Below are positions 35,236-42,715 of a stretch of DNA of 64,000 nt, one piece after another. Positions within the stretch are counted from its first letter, which is position 1; each line of letters opens with the position of its first letter. The notes beneath the pieces were generated by a model. The model was given only the letters and a program-made list of their open reading frames with translations, was not told where the DNA came from and did not search any database. The stretch spans positions 1,632,501 to 1,696,500 of the forward strand of contig NC_022997.1 of the NCBI RefSeq assembly GCF_000503895.1. Reading direction: 5' to 3'. The DNA is from Hyphomicrobium nitrativorans NL23 (lineage in GTDB: Bacteria; Pseudomonadota; Alphaproteobacteria; Rhizobiales; Hyphomicrobiaceae). Made by a program: the position numbers and the translations under genes.

Positions 35236-35377
35236 TGATGTGACAATCTTCTGTCAAGGGGCGGCGTGATCCGGCGCGCAAGATCTATTCCCGGAACGCG
35301 GGAGATTGCGGAGGGCCTGACATCTATTGCGGAAACTCGAGGGAGGCGCTGTCCTGTCAGCGGGCGCGCCCTATCCC

Positions 35378-36271
35378 TTACGCCGGCAAAGTCTCGGCTC
35401 TCGCTTCAATCCGAATTTGGTCGCGGCCGCTCTGCTTCGCCTCCATCAACGCAACGTCTGCGCGTTTCAGGGCGGCTCCGAGAGGTTCGTCCGTGTGCCA
35501 GGCCGAGATACCGATGCTGCACGTGATGTTGAAGGTCGCGTCTTTGCATGCGAACGGATAAGCCGAGATGCTTTCGCGGATCACCTCGCACCAGCGCGCG
35601 GATTCCGTGCAGTCGAGAACCGGGAACGCGAGGGCGTATTCCTCGCCACCGAGGCGGGCGACAATCGGCGCTTCCTCGCCGGCGAGTTCGGCCACCTTGG
35701 TGATCACCATGTCTCCGACGTCGTGGCCGTAAGTATCATTGATCTTTTTGAAGCGGTCGATGTCGAGCAGGCAGACCGTAAGATTGTCGCCGGGGGCAAG
35801 CTCACGGCGCTTTTCCTCCATCAGGGACAGGAAGGCCCTGCGGTTCATCACACCCGTGAGTTCGTCGGTCTGCGCGAGTGCGATGAGCTGGCGCTGCATC
35901 GTAATGATGCGATTGGCGGCGCGAAGGCGAGCCATCATTTCCTGTCGGCGCACAGGCTTGAGCGTGAAGTCGTCGGCGCCGCAATCCAGGGCCTCAGCGA
36001 GCGCTCGCTCGCTCGAATTCGACGACATGACGATGATATGGAGCGGGCGCTTTTCGCCGACGATGGTTCTGAGGCTCCAGCATAGTTCCAGGCCTGGGAT
36101 GGGCTCAAGTTCGAGGCTGGTTAACACAACGTCAACCGATCGCGCCTGCTGAACGTACTGCAGCGCTAAGTCCGACGCCGAGAAGCAGTCCACACGGCAT
36201 CCCGTCTCTTCAAGTTCGACGGCGAGCTTCTGTTGGACGACCCGGCTGGGATCGACGATGACGACATGCAT
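35378..36271 (-). CDS. Receiver-GGDEF diguanylate cyclase with degenerate receiver
   Basis: A 297-residue protein with an N-terminal receiver (residues 1-118) and a C-terminal GGDEF domain (residues about 135-290). GGEEY at 208-212 and LDIDRFKKINDTYGHDVGD indicate an active c-di-GMP synthase fold; the RxxD inhibitory site is absent (APIVA). In the receiver the phospho-acceptor Asp is replaced by Ser52 (VVLTSLELEPIPG) and only Asp7 of the acidic pair remains, while Lys105 is kept (FTLKPV). It probably signals without phosphorylation. A minus-strand EcfG-type promoter lies about 320 bp upstream. Confidence 0.85.
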   Translation of the reverse strand: MHVVIVDPSRVVQQKLAVELEETGCRVDCFSASDLALQYVQQARSVDVVLTSLELEPIPGLELCWSLRTIVGEKRPLHIIVMSSNSSERALAEALDCGADDFTLKPVRRQEMMARLRAANRIITMQRQLIALAQTDELTGVMNRRAFLSLMEEKRRELAPGDNLTVCLLDIDRFKKINDTYGHDVGDMVITKVAELAGEEAPIVARLGGEEYALAFPVLDCTESARWCEVIRESISAYPFACKDATFNITCSIGISAWHTDEPLGAALKRADVALMEAKQSGRDQIRIEARAETLPA

Positions 36272-36406
36272 CTTTTGTAATCGTTTTTTGGCGGCTCTGC
36301 GCCCGATCTGTACACGCGCGGCGTGAATACATAATTACCGGATCGTGATGGGCAGGTCGCGGCAGGGGATTGAACCTGATCCGTCTTCGCGAGAGGAGGA
36401 AGGAGA

Positions 36407-36453
36407 GTGGTGCCGGCGGCAGGATTCGGGAGGGAGCTGCCTGCCGGCACCAC
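36407..36453. ncRNA. Long hairpin, possible structured leader or small RNA
   Basis: GTGGTGCCGGC (36407-36417) pairs perfectly with GCCGGCACCAC (36443-36453), and GGCAG (36418-36422) with CTGCC (36437-36441), leaving a single bulged T and a 14-base loop. It lies downstream of the minus-strand EcfG promoter and 136 bp before the REC-GGDEF start. It has no T tract, so it is not a classic terminator. Confidence 0.4.
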
Positions 36454-36587
36454 GAGCATGACGCCACCCGTGCTCTAGGGTCGGGGAGGGGGTGCGAGCG
36501 GCGTCAGCTACGCAAACTGTTCGAGCGGCCGAAAAAACCCGGGCCGCCCCGGCTTGGGTCCCCGTCGGAAGCCGGGGGTTGCGGGGT

Positions 36588-36612
36588 AACGCCGAACGGG
36601 CAGGGCGGTTCC
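36588..36612 (-). promoter_or_regulatory. EcfG-type promoter, minus strand
   Basis: Read on the minus strand, GGAAC (36612-36608), 16 bases, then CGTT (36591-36588) matches the EcfG consensus exactly. Transcription would start near 36580 and run toward the hairpin at 36407-36453 and the REC-GGDEF gene. Confidence 0.6.
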
Positions 36613-36687
36613 ACAAAGCCTTGGCTCGGTATGCCAGTTTGACGACACGCCTTTTTTGACGATGCGAAAACTTTCGTTCGTCATCAC

Positions 36688-36712
36688 GGAACCAGGGCGA
36701 GAGTCTTGCGTT
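36688..36712 (+). promoter_or_regulatory. EcfG-type promoter upstream of nepR-ecfG
   Basis: GGAAC (36688-36692), 16 bases, then CGTT (36709-36712) matches the EcfG consensus. It points at nepR-ecfG, whose first start codon is at 37044, giving a leader of about 320 bases. Autoregulation of this operon by EcfG is the usual arrangement. Confidence 0.7.
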
Positions 36713-37043
36713 TCCGATGCTGGCTACAGCGGCCATATGCGCGGGCCTAAGGATATATCGACCACGCGCCGGGGCGGTAGGACATTGAAAGTCATTAAAA
36801 TTGCTGCTTTCGGGCATCTGTCCGAAGATGTTCCGCCGGGGGCATTGCACGGATGGAAGAGACACCGCCGGATTTGTGGGCCACCCTCCGTCGGGTGGCG
36901 GGAGGCGCAAAGACATCCGGCCGTATCGCGCCCGCCGCGACATTTTTCGGGTTTGCCGGTCAGAGGGAGCCCGGCGCCGGTATTTTAACACCCCGATGTG
37001 AAGGACTGGCGTCATGTGCGGACGTTCAGAGGGAAACTACACA

Positions 37044-37283
37044 ATGACCATTCCGAAATCCGTTCAGCCGACACAGCATGTCGCCGGGGAGAGCGACATG
37101 GACGACGAGCCGGCTGCGGGCATCGATGCTGCGATCCAGGGCGCGCTCGGACGCAGACTTCGCGAGAGCTATGAAGAGGTCGTGCGCGAAGAGGTGCCTG
37201 ACAAGTTTCGTAAGCTGCTCGACGATCTGAAACTGGCCGAGAGCGATCGTGGGCCGGCGGGTGGCAACGCGGGCAAAGGCTAA
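37044..37283 (+). CDS. nepR: Anti-sigma factor NepR
   Basis: A 79-residue protein with the NepR core LGRRLRESYEEVVREEVPDKFRKLLDDL at residues about 40-67, the two helices that clamp EcfG or PhyR. NepR holds the general stress sigma factor inactive until phosphorylated PhyR binds it. The ATG at 37044 has GAGGGAAA seven bases upstream; an earlier in-frame codon at 37014 would add ten residues. ecfG starts two bases after its stop. Confidence 0.9.
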   Translation: MTIPKSVQPTQHVAGESDMDDEPAAGIDAAIQGALGRRLRESYEEVVREEVPDKFRKLLDDLKLAESDRGPAGGNAGKG

Positions 37284-37285
37284 CC

Positions 37286-37843
37286 ATGGCAGCACCTGAC
37301 TTCGAGCACGATCTCGTCGGGGCGATATCTCATCTCCGCGCCTTCGCGCGGTCTTTCGCCAACGATCCGGCGCGTGCGGACGACCTTGTGCAGGAGACGC
37401 TGGTCAAGGCGTGGAACAGCCGCGACTCGTTCACGCCTGGGACAAACTTTCGCGCGTGGCTCTTTACGATTCTGCGCAACGTCTATTTCTCGCAGCATCG
37501 TAAATTGCGCCGCGAGGTCGACGACCCCGACGAGCAATATCAGAATTCCTTGTCTGTGCCGCCCGAGCAGCACGGCCATCTCGACCTTGCCGACTTTCGT
37601 ACGGCGCTCGGCACGTTGCCGTCGGATCAGCGCGAGGCGCTGGTTCTCGTCGGTGCCGAAGGCTTTTCATACGAAGAAGCCGCCGAGATTTGTGGATGCG
37701 CGGTCGGAACGATCAAGAGCCGCGTCAACAGAGCAAGGAACAGACTTGTCGAGATCCTGGGCGATCCCGATCTCAAGGGCGGACAGGGCAGTTCCGGGGC
37801 ACATGTCGCCGACAAGCTGGTGAAGGATGCCGTGCGAGGTTGA
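37286..37843 (+). CDS. ecfG: General stress ECF sigma factor EcfG
   Basis: A 185-residue sigma factor with region 2 (residues about 10-78, LRAFARSFANDPARADDLVQETLVKAWNSRDSFTPGTNFRAWLFTILRNVYFS) and region 4 (residues about 100-160, ALGTLPSDQREALVLVGAEGFSYEEAAEICGCAVGTIKSRVNRARNRL). These are EcfG/SigT hallmarks. It directs transcription from GGAAC-N16/17-CGTT promoters, four of which are seen in this window. It lies between nepR and phyR, completing the partner-switching locus. Confidence 0.93.
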   Translation: MAAPDFEHDLVGAISHLRAFARSFANDPARADDLVQETLVKAWNSRDSFTPGTNFRAWLFTILRNVYFSQHRKLRREVDDPDEQYQNSLSVPPEQHGHLDLADFRTALGTLPSDQREALVLVGAEGFSYEEAAEICGCAVGTIKSRVNRARNRLVEILGDPDLKGGQGSSGAHVADKLVKDAVRG

Positions 37844-37898
37844 TTGCGGGAGTGATCTGATATCGTAACGTGTTGATCTAGAAGCTTTGTTTTATCTC

Positions 37899-37924
37899 GG
37901 AACCATGGGTTTCGACCCCGCGTT
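37899..37924 (+). promoter_or_regulatory. EcfG-type promoter upstream of phyR
   Basis: GGAAC (37899-37903), a 17-base spacer and CGTT (37921-37924) match the EcfG consensus. Start would be near 37931 with phyR beginning at 37990. It allows phyR to be made apart from nepR-ecfG. Confidence 0.75.
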
Positions 37925-37989
37925 TGATACCGAGGGTCGCGGCTCGTCGGCAGCGTCGATTGAGCTCGCATTGCAGGGAGAAATTGCAG

Positions 37990-38850
37990 ATGTCACTTGC
38001 CGAAACGATTGCGCCTCATCTTCCGTATCTTCGGCGCTTCGCTCGCGCGCTCACGGGAAGCCAGGAAAGCGGAGATGCCTACGTCGTGGCCGTTCTGGAA
38101 ACGCTCGTCGCCGATCCCGAGAGCTTTCCGCAAGGGCAGATGAAGCGGGTGGGGCTTTACAAGTGTTTCCTCAAAGTCTGGAACTCGATCAGCGTCAATC
38201 AAGAGCCCGCCACTCCGAAGACGCAGGCCGACCGCAGCCTGGAGGCGATCACGCCGATGCCGAGGCAGGCGTTCCTGCTTGCGTCGGTCGAAGGATTTAC
38301 CACGCAGCAGATTGCCGAAATTCTGGACTGTACGCCTGAGACGGTGACTCAACTCATCGAGGAAGCCGGCACGCAGATCGCCGAGCAGACGGCGACGGAC
38401 GTGCTCATCATCGAAGACGAGCCACTGATCTCTATGGATCTCGAAGCGCTCGTGAAAGATCTCGGGCACCGCGTCTCCGGCGTCGCCCGCACGCATCGCG
38501 AGGCGCTGGCGGAAGTCCGCAAGCGCAAGCCAGGTCTCGTGCTCGCCGATATTCATCTGGCGGACGGCAGCTCCGGGCTCGATGCGGTCAACGAAATCCT
38601 GCTCGGGTTCAATGTGCCGGTGATTTTCATTACGGCCTTCCCCGAGCGTTTGCTGACCGGCGAGCGACCGGAGCCCACCTTTCTGATCACGAAGCCATTC
38701 GAGCCCAACACCGTGCGCGCCCTGGTGAGCCAGGCGCTGTTCTTCGGAACCAGCGCCCGTATCCCGGAACCGACGGCGGGAGTGGGCAACCCTCAGGATG
38801 CGCGTCTGGCCGGATCGTCGCCTCCGGGTGCGCGTGCGGCCCGGCCCTGA
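37990..38850 (+). CDS. phyR: General stress anti-anti-sigma response regulator PhyR
   Basis: A 286-residue protein with an N-terminal sigma-like domain (residues about 1-130, SLAETIAPHLPYLRRFARALTGSQESGDAYVVAVLETLV, region-4-like QAFLLASVEGFTTQQIAEILD) and a C-terminal receiver (residues about 136-255, VLIIEDEPLISMDLEALV; phospho-acceptor Asp187 in LVLADIHLADG; Lys in LITKPF). Phosphorylated PhyR captures NepR and frees EcfG. A C-terminal tail of about 30 residues is longer than usual. The ATG at 37990 follows AGGGAGA. No HWE-family sensor kinase for it is in the window. Confidence 0.95.
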   Translation: MSLAETIAPHLPYLRRFARALTGSQESGDAYVVAVLETLVADPESFPQGQMKRVGLYKCFLKVWNSISVNQEPATPKTQADRSLEAITPMPRQAFLLASVEGFTTQQIAEILDCTPETVTQLIEEAGTQIAEQTATDVLIIEDEPLISMDLEALVKDLGHRVSGVARTHREALAEVRKRKPGLVLADIHLADGSSGLDAVNEILLGFNVPVIFITAFPERLLTGERPEPTFLITKPFEPNTVRALVSQALFFGTSARIPEPTAGVGNPQDARLAGSSPPGARAARP

Positions 38851-39308
38851 GTCGTTCCTAATGCTGCTGGCGGGCATTGCGCGCCGGGACAGCACACTGG
38901 CGCTCGGCGGCGGGCCTCTCGACGTGGTTCCTCAACGGGAATGTCGTCGCCGAGCGACGACGGTAGAGGAGCCTCTGGTGAGAGGGTCTATCCGGCCCGG
39001 AACGGCGCAGGTTTTCTGCCTGAAACGCTGGGTCAGCTGGCCGACTGTTCTGTATGTGGGCCTGCTTCGCCCGGGTATTCCCTGTCTAGGGATGCTTTGC
39101 TTTGCCTATTTTAGGCTTTGCGTGGATTACGAAGTCGGGTGTCAGGACGGTCGCGATGGTGCGTCGTCATTTCGTCGACGGACAACAAAAACGTGATTCA
39201 CGCGCGACGTCTTCGGCTGTACCATGAGTGCGATTTCCCTTTGGGGAAGGTCGGTTATGTGTCGCTAGTTTAAGCAGGGTGGCCTCGGCCAGAGAGATTG
39301 GTTGCAGC
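38851..39308. other. 458-bp gap, no convincing gene
   Basis: The only long frame, 38798-39196 plus strand, overlaps the phyR end and has no domain, ribosome site or recognisable composition. A GGAAC at about 38997 has no CGTT at the right distance. I see no regulatory motif I can support. Confidence 0.5.
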
Positions 39309-39665
39309 ATGGCGCGTGTCTTGGTCGTCGACGATGAAGCCCTGATCGCGATGATGCTCAGCGATTTGCTCGCGGAGTACGGTCACGAAACTGTCGGGCC
39401 TGCGCATTCCGAAAGTCAGGCGCTCGAACTTGTGGCCTCGACGCGGATCGATGCGGCGATCCTCGATGTGACGCTTGGCGATCACGATTGTTTCGGGGTG
39501 GCGGAAGCGCTGGGCCGGCGCGGTATTCCCTTTGCATTTGCCACCGGGCACGGCGTGCACGCTATGCCGGATGCATTCCGGGAGCGTATTACGGTCTCCA
39601 AGCCGTTCGATTTCGAGGTCGTGCGCAAGATCGTTGACGAGTTGGTTGCGCCCGCGCCGTTCTAA
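39309..39665 (+). CDS. Single-domain receiver protein
   Basis: A 118-residue receiver with no output domain: VLVVDDEALIAMML, phospho-acceptor Asp53 in AAILDVTLGDHDCFG and Lys in ITVSKPFDFE. The DVTLGDxxxFxVAEAL stretch and conserved PxxFATGHG resemble receivers that shuttle phosphate in general stress or phosphorelay pathways. It lies 458 bp after phyR on the same strand, which fits such a role. The ATG at 39309 is chosen because it starts right at the receiver. Confidence 0.85.
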   Translation: MARVLVVDDEALIAMMLSDLLAEYGHETVGPAHSESQALELVASTRIDAAILDVTLGDHDCFGVAEALGRRGIPFAFATGHGVHAMPDAFRERITVSKPFDFEVVRKIVDELVAPAPF

Positions 39666-39753
39666 GCGCCTCTTCTTCTTTTTTGCATGTTGTCGCGCGT
39701 GCCGCCTGTTTTCAGGGGGACACGAATGCGTTCGTTCGGCATATCCGTATGCC

Positions 39754-40269
39754 TCAGTCGGCAAGCTTTCGCGGTGTCGTAAAGTGCTTGAGATGGCCGC
39801 TCAGCGGTTTCACGTCATTCCAGCTCGCAACGTCGAACGTGAGGACGGCAAGTGCCGCGGTCGGGAACTCGCGGGCGAGTGCAGACAATAGCTTGTGATT
39901 TCCGTCGCCCACGAGTTCAAGCGTGAGGGCGTGCAGGCCGGGATTGTGCCCGACGACCAGGACATGCTTCTCCCCGGTTTCGGCGACCGCCGACAGTATG
40001 GTCTGCGGGGCTGCGAGATAGAGCGTCTCGTCGTAGACCACGCGGGGATTGGGCGTGCCGAGTTGGGCAAGAAGCAGCGCCAGCGTCGCGCGGGTGCGCA
40101 TCGCATCGGAGCACAGGACGATGTCCGGTGAAATCCCTTCCCGGCGCATGAAGTCGGCGACCAGAGGGACGGCCTTAACCCCACGCTTTGCGAGCGGGCG
40201 GTCATGGTCGTCGAGCGATGGGTCGGTCCAGCTCGACTTGGCGTGGCGGAGGAGGGTGAGCGTCAGCAT
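39754..40269 (-). CDS. SixA-type histidine phosphatase
   Basis: A 171-residue histidine-phosphatase-family protein with the catalytic LRHAKSSW motif (residues 6-13) and a second His in VVGHNPGL. SixA proteins dephosphorylate phospho-His of phosphotransfer proteins; broader family members act on small molecules. It ends 121 bp before tRNA-Arg and is convergent with the receiver gene. A phosphorelay link to the neighbouring receiver is possible but only suggested by proximity. Confidence 0.85.
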   Translation of the reverse strand: MLTLTLLRHAKSSWTDPSLDDHDRPLAKRGVKAVPLVADFMRREGISPDIVLCSDAMRTRATLALLLAQLGTPNPRVVYDETLYLAAPQTILSAVAETGEKHVLVVGHNPGLHALTLELVGDGNHKLLSALAREFPTAALAVLTFDVASWNDVKPLSGHLKHFTTPRKLAD

Positions 40270-40389
40270 GACCCGAGCATGGCCAGACGCGATGTTTCGT
40301 CAAGGGGGCTTATGAGGCGCCGGTCAATTGTTGATGTCTAACCTGCAACCCATTATTGAGGGGACGGGTCGCAGGCCGCATCGCGTCCT

Positions 40390-40465
40390 GGCCCCGTAGC
40401 TCAGTGGATAGAGCATCGGATTCCTAATCCGAGGGTCGCAGGTTCAAATCCTGCCGGGGTCGCCA
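40390..40465 (+). tRNA. tRNA-Arg (anticodon CCT)
   Basis: A 76-base cloverleaf including encoded CCA. The acceptor pairs GGCCCCG with CGGGGTC (one G-T pair), the anticodon loop is TTCCTAA, and the T arm is CGCAGGTTCAAATCCTGC. CCT reads AGG codons. Its 3' end is partly duplicated at 42259-42283, marking it as an integration site. Confidence 0.95.
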
Positions 40466-40899
40466 CAAATCTGGAATCTTATCAATGACCTAGTGGTTCG
40501 CCTAAGATGGCGGCATGCTGATATTACCATGATTTGGTATGCGTTTAGTATGCGAAATCACTGTTTCGTTCTCCTGATGCTCCGCGCTCGCTAAGCTCGC
40601 ACGACTCGCACCCTCGTCGCTCGGACAAGTCCTCACTCCTCGTCCTCGCTGCGCTCGGATGAAGGTGCTCACAATCCACTGAGCTACGGGGCCAAGACAC
40701 AAGGAGGGAAGACAACAAAGAGAGGGTCGAACCCTGTTCCTTCACGGACCCTCCGCTGGGGATAAAGCGGTTGCCTGGGGGGATGTGGGGGGCGGCACCC
40801 CCTGTACGCGTAGGGAATTACCCCTTCTAAATTGCCAGCAGAAATTCTAGAGGCCTTAGCTACTCGATTGCACTTCTCAATTTGCCTTGAGGATCAAAG
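40466..40899. other. 434-bp stretch with inverted tRNA fragment and CGCTCG-rich repeats
   Basis: No credible gene. At 40674-40693 the first 20 bases of tRNA-Arg (40390-40409) recur exactly, inverted. Just before, 40580-40660 is a run of degenerate GCTCGC/CTCGTC units read on the minus strand as GCGAG-type repeats. These are typical of eroded integrated elements. The region is near 54 percent GC or lower by eye, below the rest of the window. Confidence 0.6.
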
Positions 40900-41586
40900 A
40901 TGGCGAAAATCGACGTAGGCACAAATAACAATCCCTACCAAGTTGGCGGCGATCAGAAGCTCTCGGACAATAGCCGTCACATCTCTATCAGGTGTCCCCA
41001 CTGCAATGAAAATGGTGCGTTCAACAACGTCCTTCATCGCGTTCTCACGTACCAAAAAGGACGGGAACTGGCACTCACGGAGCATTCGGTGGGCGTATAC
41101 CAATGCCCCAACTCCAGTTGTCGGGGCGTGGTCCTAATTGTGAAGAACCTCATGGGGCTACTAAAGGTTTTACCCCCTACGCGACTTGACTTTGACAGAA
41201 CAAGTATACCTGCCAATCTTCTCACGACTCTATCGGAAGCCGTAGCTTGTCATTCCGTTGAAGCCTACAAGGCCACAGCGCTCATGGTTAGGCGCCTTCT
41301 TGAAGAGATATGTGAGAGAGAAGGGGCTACAGGGCCCAATTTACACCAGCGCCTCCACGATCTTCGTAGCAAGGTTCCGCTGTCCGAGGCGCTTCTGGAT
41401 GGGGCTATGGAACTAAAAATCCTTGGCAACGATGCTGCCCATATCGAAGCCAAAGAATATGCTGCTATTGGCAAGGAGGAAGCTGAGATTGCGGTAGAGG
41501 TAGCGAAGGAAATCCTAAAGGCATTGTACCAACACAAGACGCTCATTGCACGAATGCAAAAGCTCAAAAGCGCCAAGATTCCCTAG
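40900..41586 (+). CDS. DUF4145-domain protein in the tRNA-Arg island
   Basis: A 228-residue protein with two CxxC/CxxxxC pairs near the N-terminus (RCPHCNENG, YQCPNSSCRG), likely a zinc ribbon, followed by a DUF4145 domain (YKATALMVRRLLEEICEREGATGPNLHQRLHDL, LKILGNDAAHIE). DUF4145 proteins are often found with restriction or mobile elements, but no function is proven. The codon use is AT-richer than its neighbours (many Leu CTA and Ile ATA/ATC mixtures), supporting transfer. It lies between the tRNA and a degenerate tRNA-end copy. No partner gene is adjacent. Confidence 0.75.
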   Translation: MAKIDVGTNNNPYQVGGDQKLSDNSRHISIRCPHCNENGAFNNVLHRVLTYQKGRELALTEHSVGVYQCPNSSCRGVVLIVKNLMGLLKVLPPTRLDFDRTSIPANLLTTLSEAVACHSVEAYKATALMVRRLLEEICEREGATGPNLHQRLHDLRSKVPLSEALLDGAMELKILGNDAAHIEAKEYAAIGKEEAEIAVEVAKEILKALYQHKTLIARMQKLKSAKIP

Positions 41587-41918
41587 TCCCTAAGGCTAGC
41601 ATCTTGCTGGCGGTACGGACGCTGAGGGTTTTGTGGATAGCGCCAGATGCCAGGTTTAGACCTCGTGTCCACGGCAAAGCAGCCAGGGTGTATTCTGCCG
41701 GGTAATGAAGCCTTGGTAGGTGTGGCGTCTGCCCCAATCGAGAAGCATCCCATGCAGACAGCTAAGACGTATCCAGGTTCCATGAGATAGTCCCTCTCGA
41801 CACTGATTTGATGCTCAGCATCGAACCATTAAGGAGAGGTTAAGGAGCAGTTAGGAGCGCACGTAGAATTGTAGGGAAGGAGGAGAGGGGAGAAATCGTC
41901 TCCGCAGAGGACAATCAT

Positions 41919-41999
41919 TTCCTCTCTATATTATATAGCAAATGATTAGCTAGGAGGAGCCGGTAACTTCCTCTCTATCTTATATGGCAAAATACTAGG
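41919..41999. repeat. Pair of similar AT-rich direct repeats
   Basis: TTCCTCTCTATATTATATAG begins at 41919 and TTCCTCTCTATCTTATATGG at 41968, each followed by GCAAA and ending CTAGG. They match at about four of five positions over 32 bp with a 49-bp period. No third copy is seen. Confidence 0.6.
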
Positions 42000-42030
42000 T
42001 GCCCTACCCCGTACTCGCTTCGCTCGCACT

Positions 42031-42046
42031 GCCCCCTTTAGGGGGC
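42031..42046 (+). terminator. Terminator-like hairpin
   Basis: GCCCCC and GGGGGC enclose a TTTA loop, followed by GACTTCTCTTTATCC with scattered T. It lies in the island, 445 bp after the DUF4145 gene. Confidence 0.45.
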
Positions 42047-42258
42047 GACTTCTCTTTATCCTTTTATCTCTCCCTTCTCTTTGTCTCTCCTTTCTTTGTG
42101 CTTTTGTGTCTCCTCTTCACTTGCACCGCAGGTCTCCCGACAGAGACGATTTTTTCCTAGAACGAATGCTTGTGAAAGCACTTGCCGTCATCCGTGATGT
42201 TCCGCTCCTTGAGACCTGCACGGAACCCCGGATCGTTGCGAACGTCCCTCGTGAAGTT

Positions 42259-42283
42259 GGTTCGTATCATACCGGGGTCGCCA
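42259..42283 (+). repeat. Degenerate copy of tRNA-Arg 3' end (putative attR)
   Basis: This 25-base stretch matches the tRNA T arm/acceptor end (40441-40465) at 21 of 25 positions and ends with an exact CCGGGGTCGCCA; the next base also matches. It bounds a lower-GC 1.8-kb segment with the tRNA, as attL/attR of an element inserted in tRNA-Arg would. No integrase remains between them. Confidence 0.65.
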
Positions 42284-42715
42284 CTTTCCCATGTTAAAAT
42301 TGAAATTGCCCGGAATTCCGCCGCCGTTTCCCAAACCTTGGGAGAGGTTTGGGGATTCGATGGTTTCTGGCTGTTGAGAGCCGGTAAATTTCCGAGCACG
42401 CAGCTTCTTCTGCTCAGCGGCTTTCGTGTTGCCCGATCTCTTTCAGAGCAGCCTGCCTCCGGCCGCTCGTCGAGCTGCCGCCTGCGCGGCCCTGCGTCAC
42501 TCAGGGGGCAGGAGGATGGCCCACGTTGCCGTTGTGGGCAAACTCCTCGATGATGCCGCGGTACTACGAGGAAGTGGGGCTGGCGCAGCAGTTACGCGGA
42601 GCTGATATTGTGTCCAGAGGGTGCGGCTGGCGGGGGCAATATCAAGGTGCCTGCTAGACTGTTCGATCGAAAGCTTCGGCAGTCACATTCGTCGGCCAAA
42701 AGGGGGAATAACAGG

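Larger units (their letters stand above)
36272..37043. other. 772-bp non-coding region with divergent EcfG promoters
   Basis: No convincing protein frame exists between the REC-GGDEF gene and nepR. The region holds two divergent EcfG promoters (36588-36612 minus, 36688-36712 plus), an imperfect inverted repeat between them (TGACGA at 36657-36662 with TCGTCA at 36678-36683), a long hairpin at 36407-36453 and a short one at 36880-36899 (GCCACCC/GGGTGGC). The pattern fits long untranslated leaders or small stress RNAs. Confidence 0.6.
41587..42715. other. 1.1-kb non-coding stretch with repeats and a polypyrimidine tract
   Basis: I see no credible protein frame here. It contains a pair of similar 32-bp direct repeats (41919 and 41968), a GCCCCC-TTTA-GGGGGC hairpin (42031-42046), a polypyrimidine tract (42047-42115) and a degenerate tRNA-Arg end copy (42259-42283). 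The mixture looks like the remains of a mobile element. Confidence 0.6.

Noticed and set aside
36335-37015. 226-codon minus-strand frame in the stress-locus leader region
   Set aside because: Pro/Arg/Ser-rich, crosses both EcfG promoters and hairpins, no ribosome site or domain.
38798-39196. 132-codon frame after phyR
   Set aside because: Overlaps the phyR end, has no ribosome site, domain or coding-like composition.
41919-41999. Possible CRISPR-like repeats
   Set aside because: Only two imperfect copies, no regular spacers and no cas genes.
42157-42399. 80-codon minus-strand frame over the tRNA-end copy
   Set aside because: It translates the duplicated tRNA end and surrounding non-coding DNA; no protein features.
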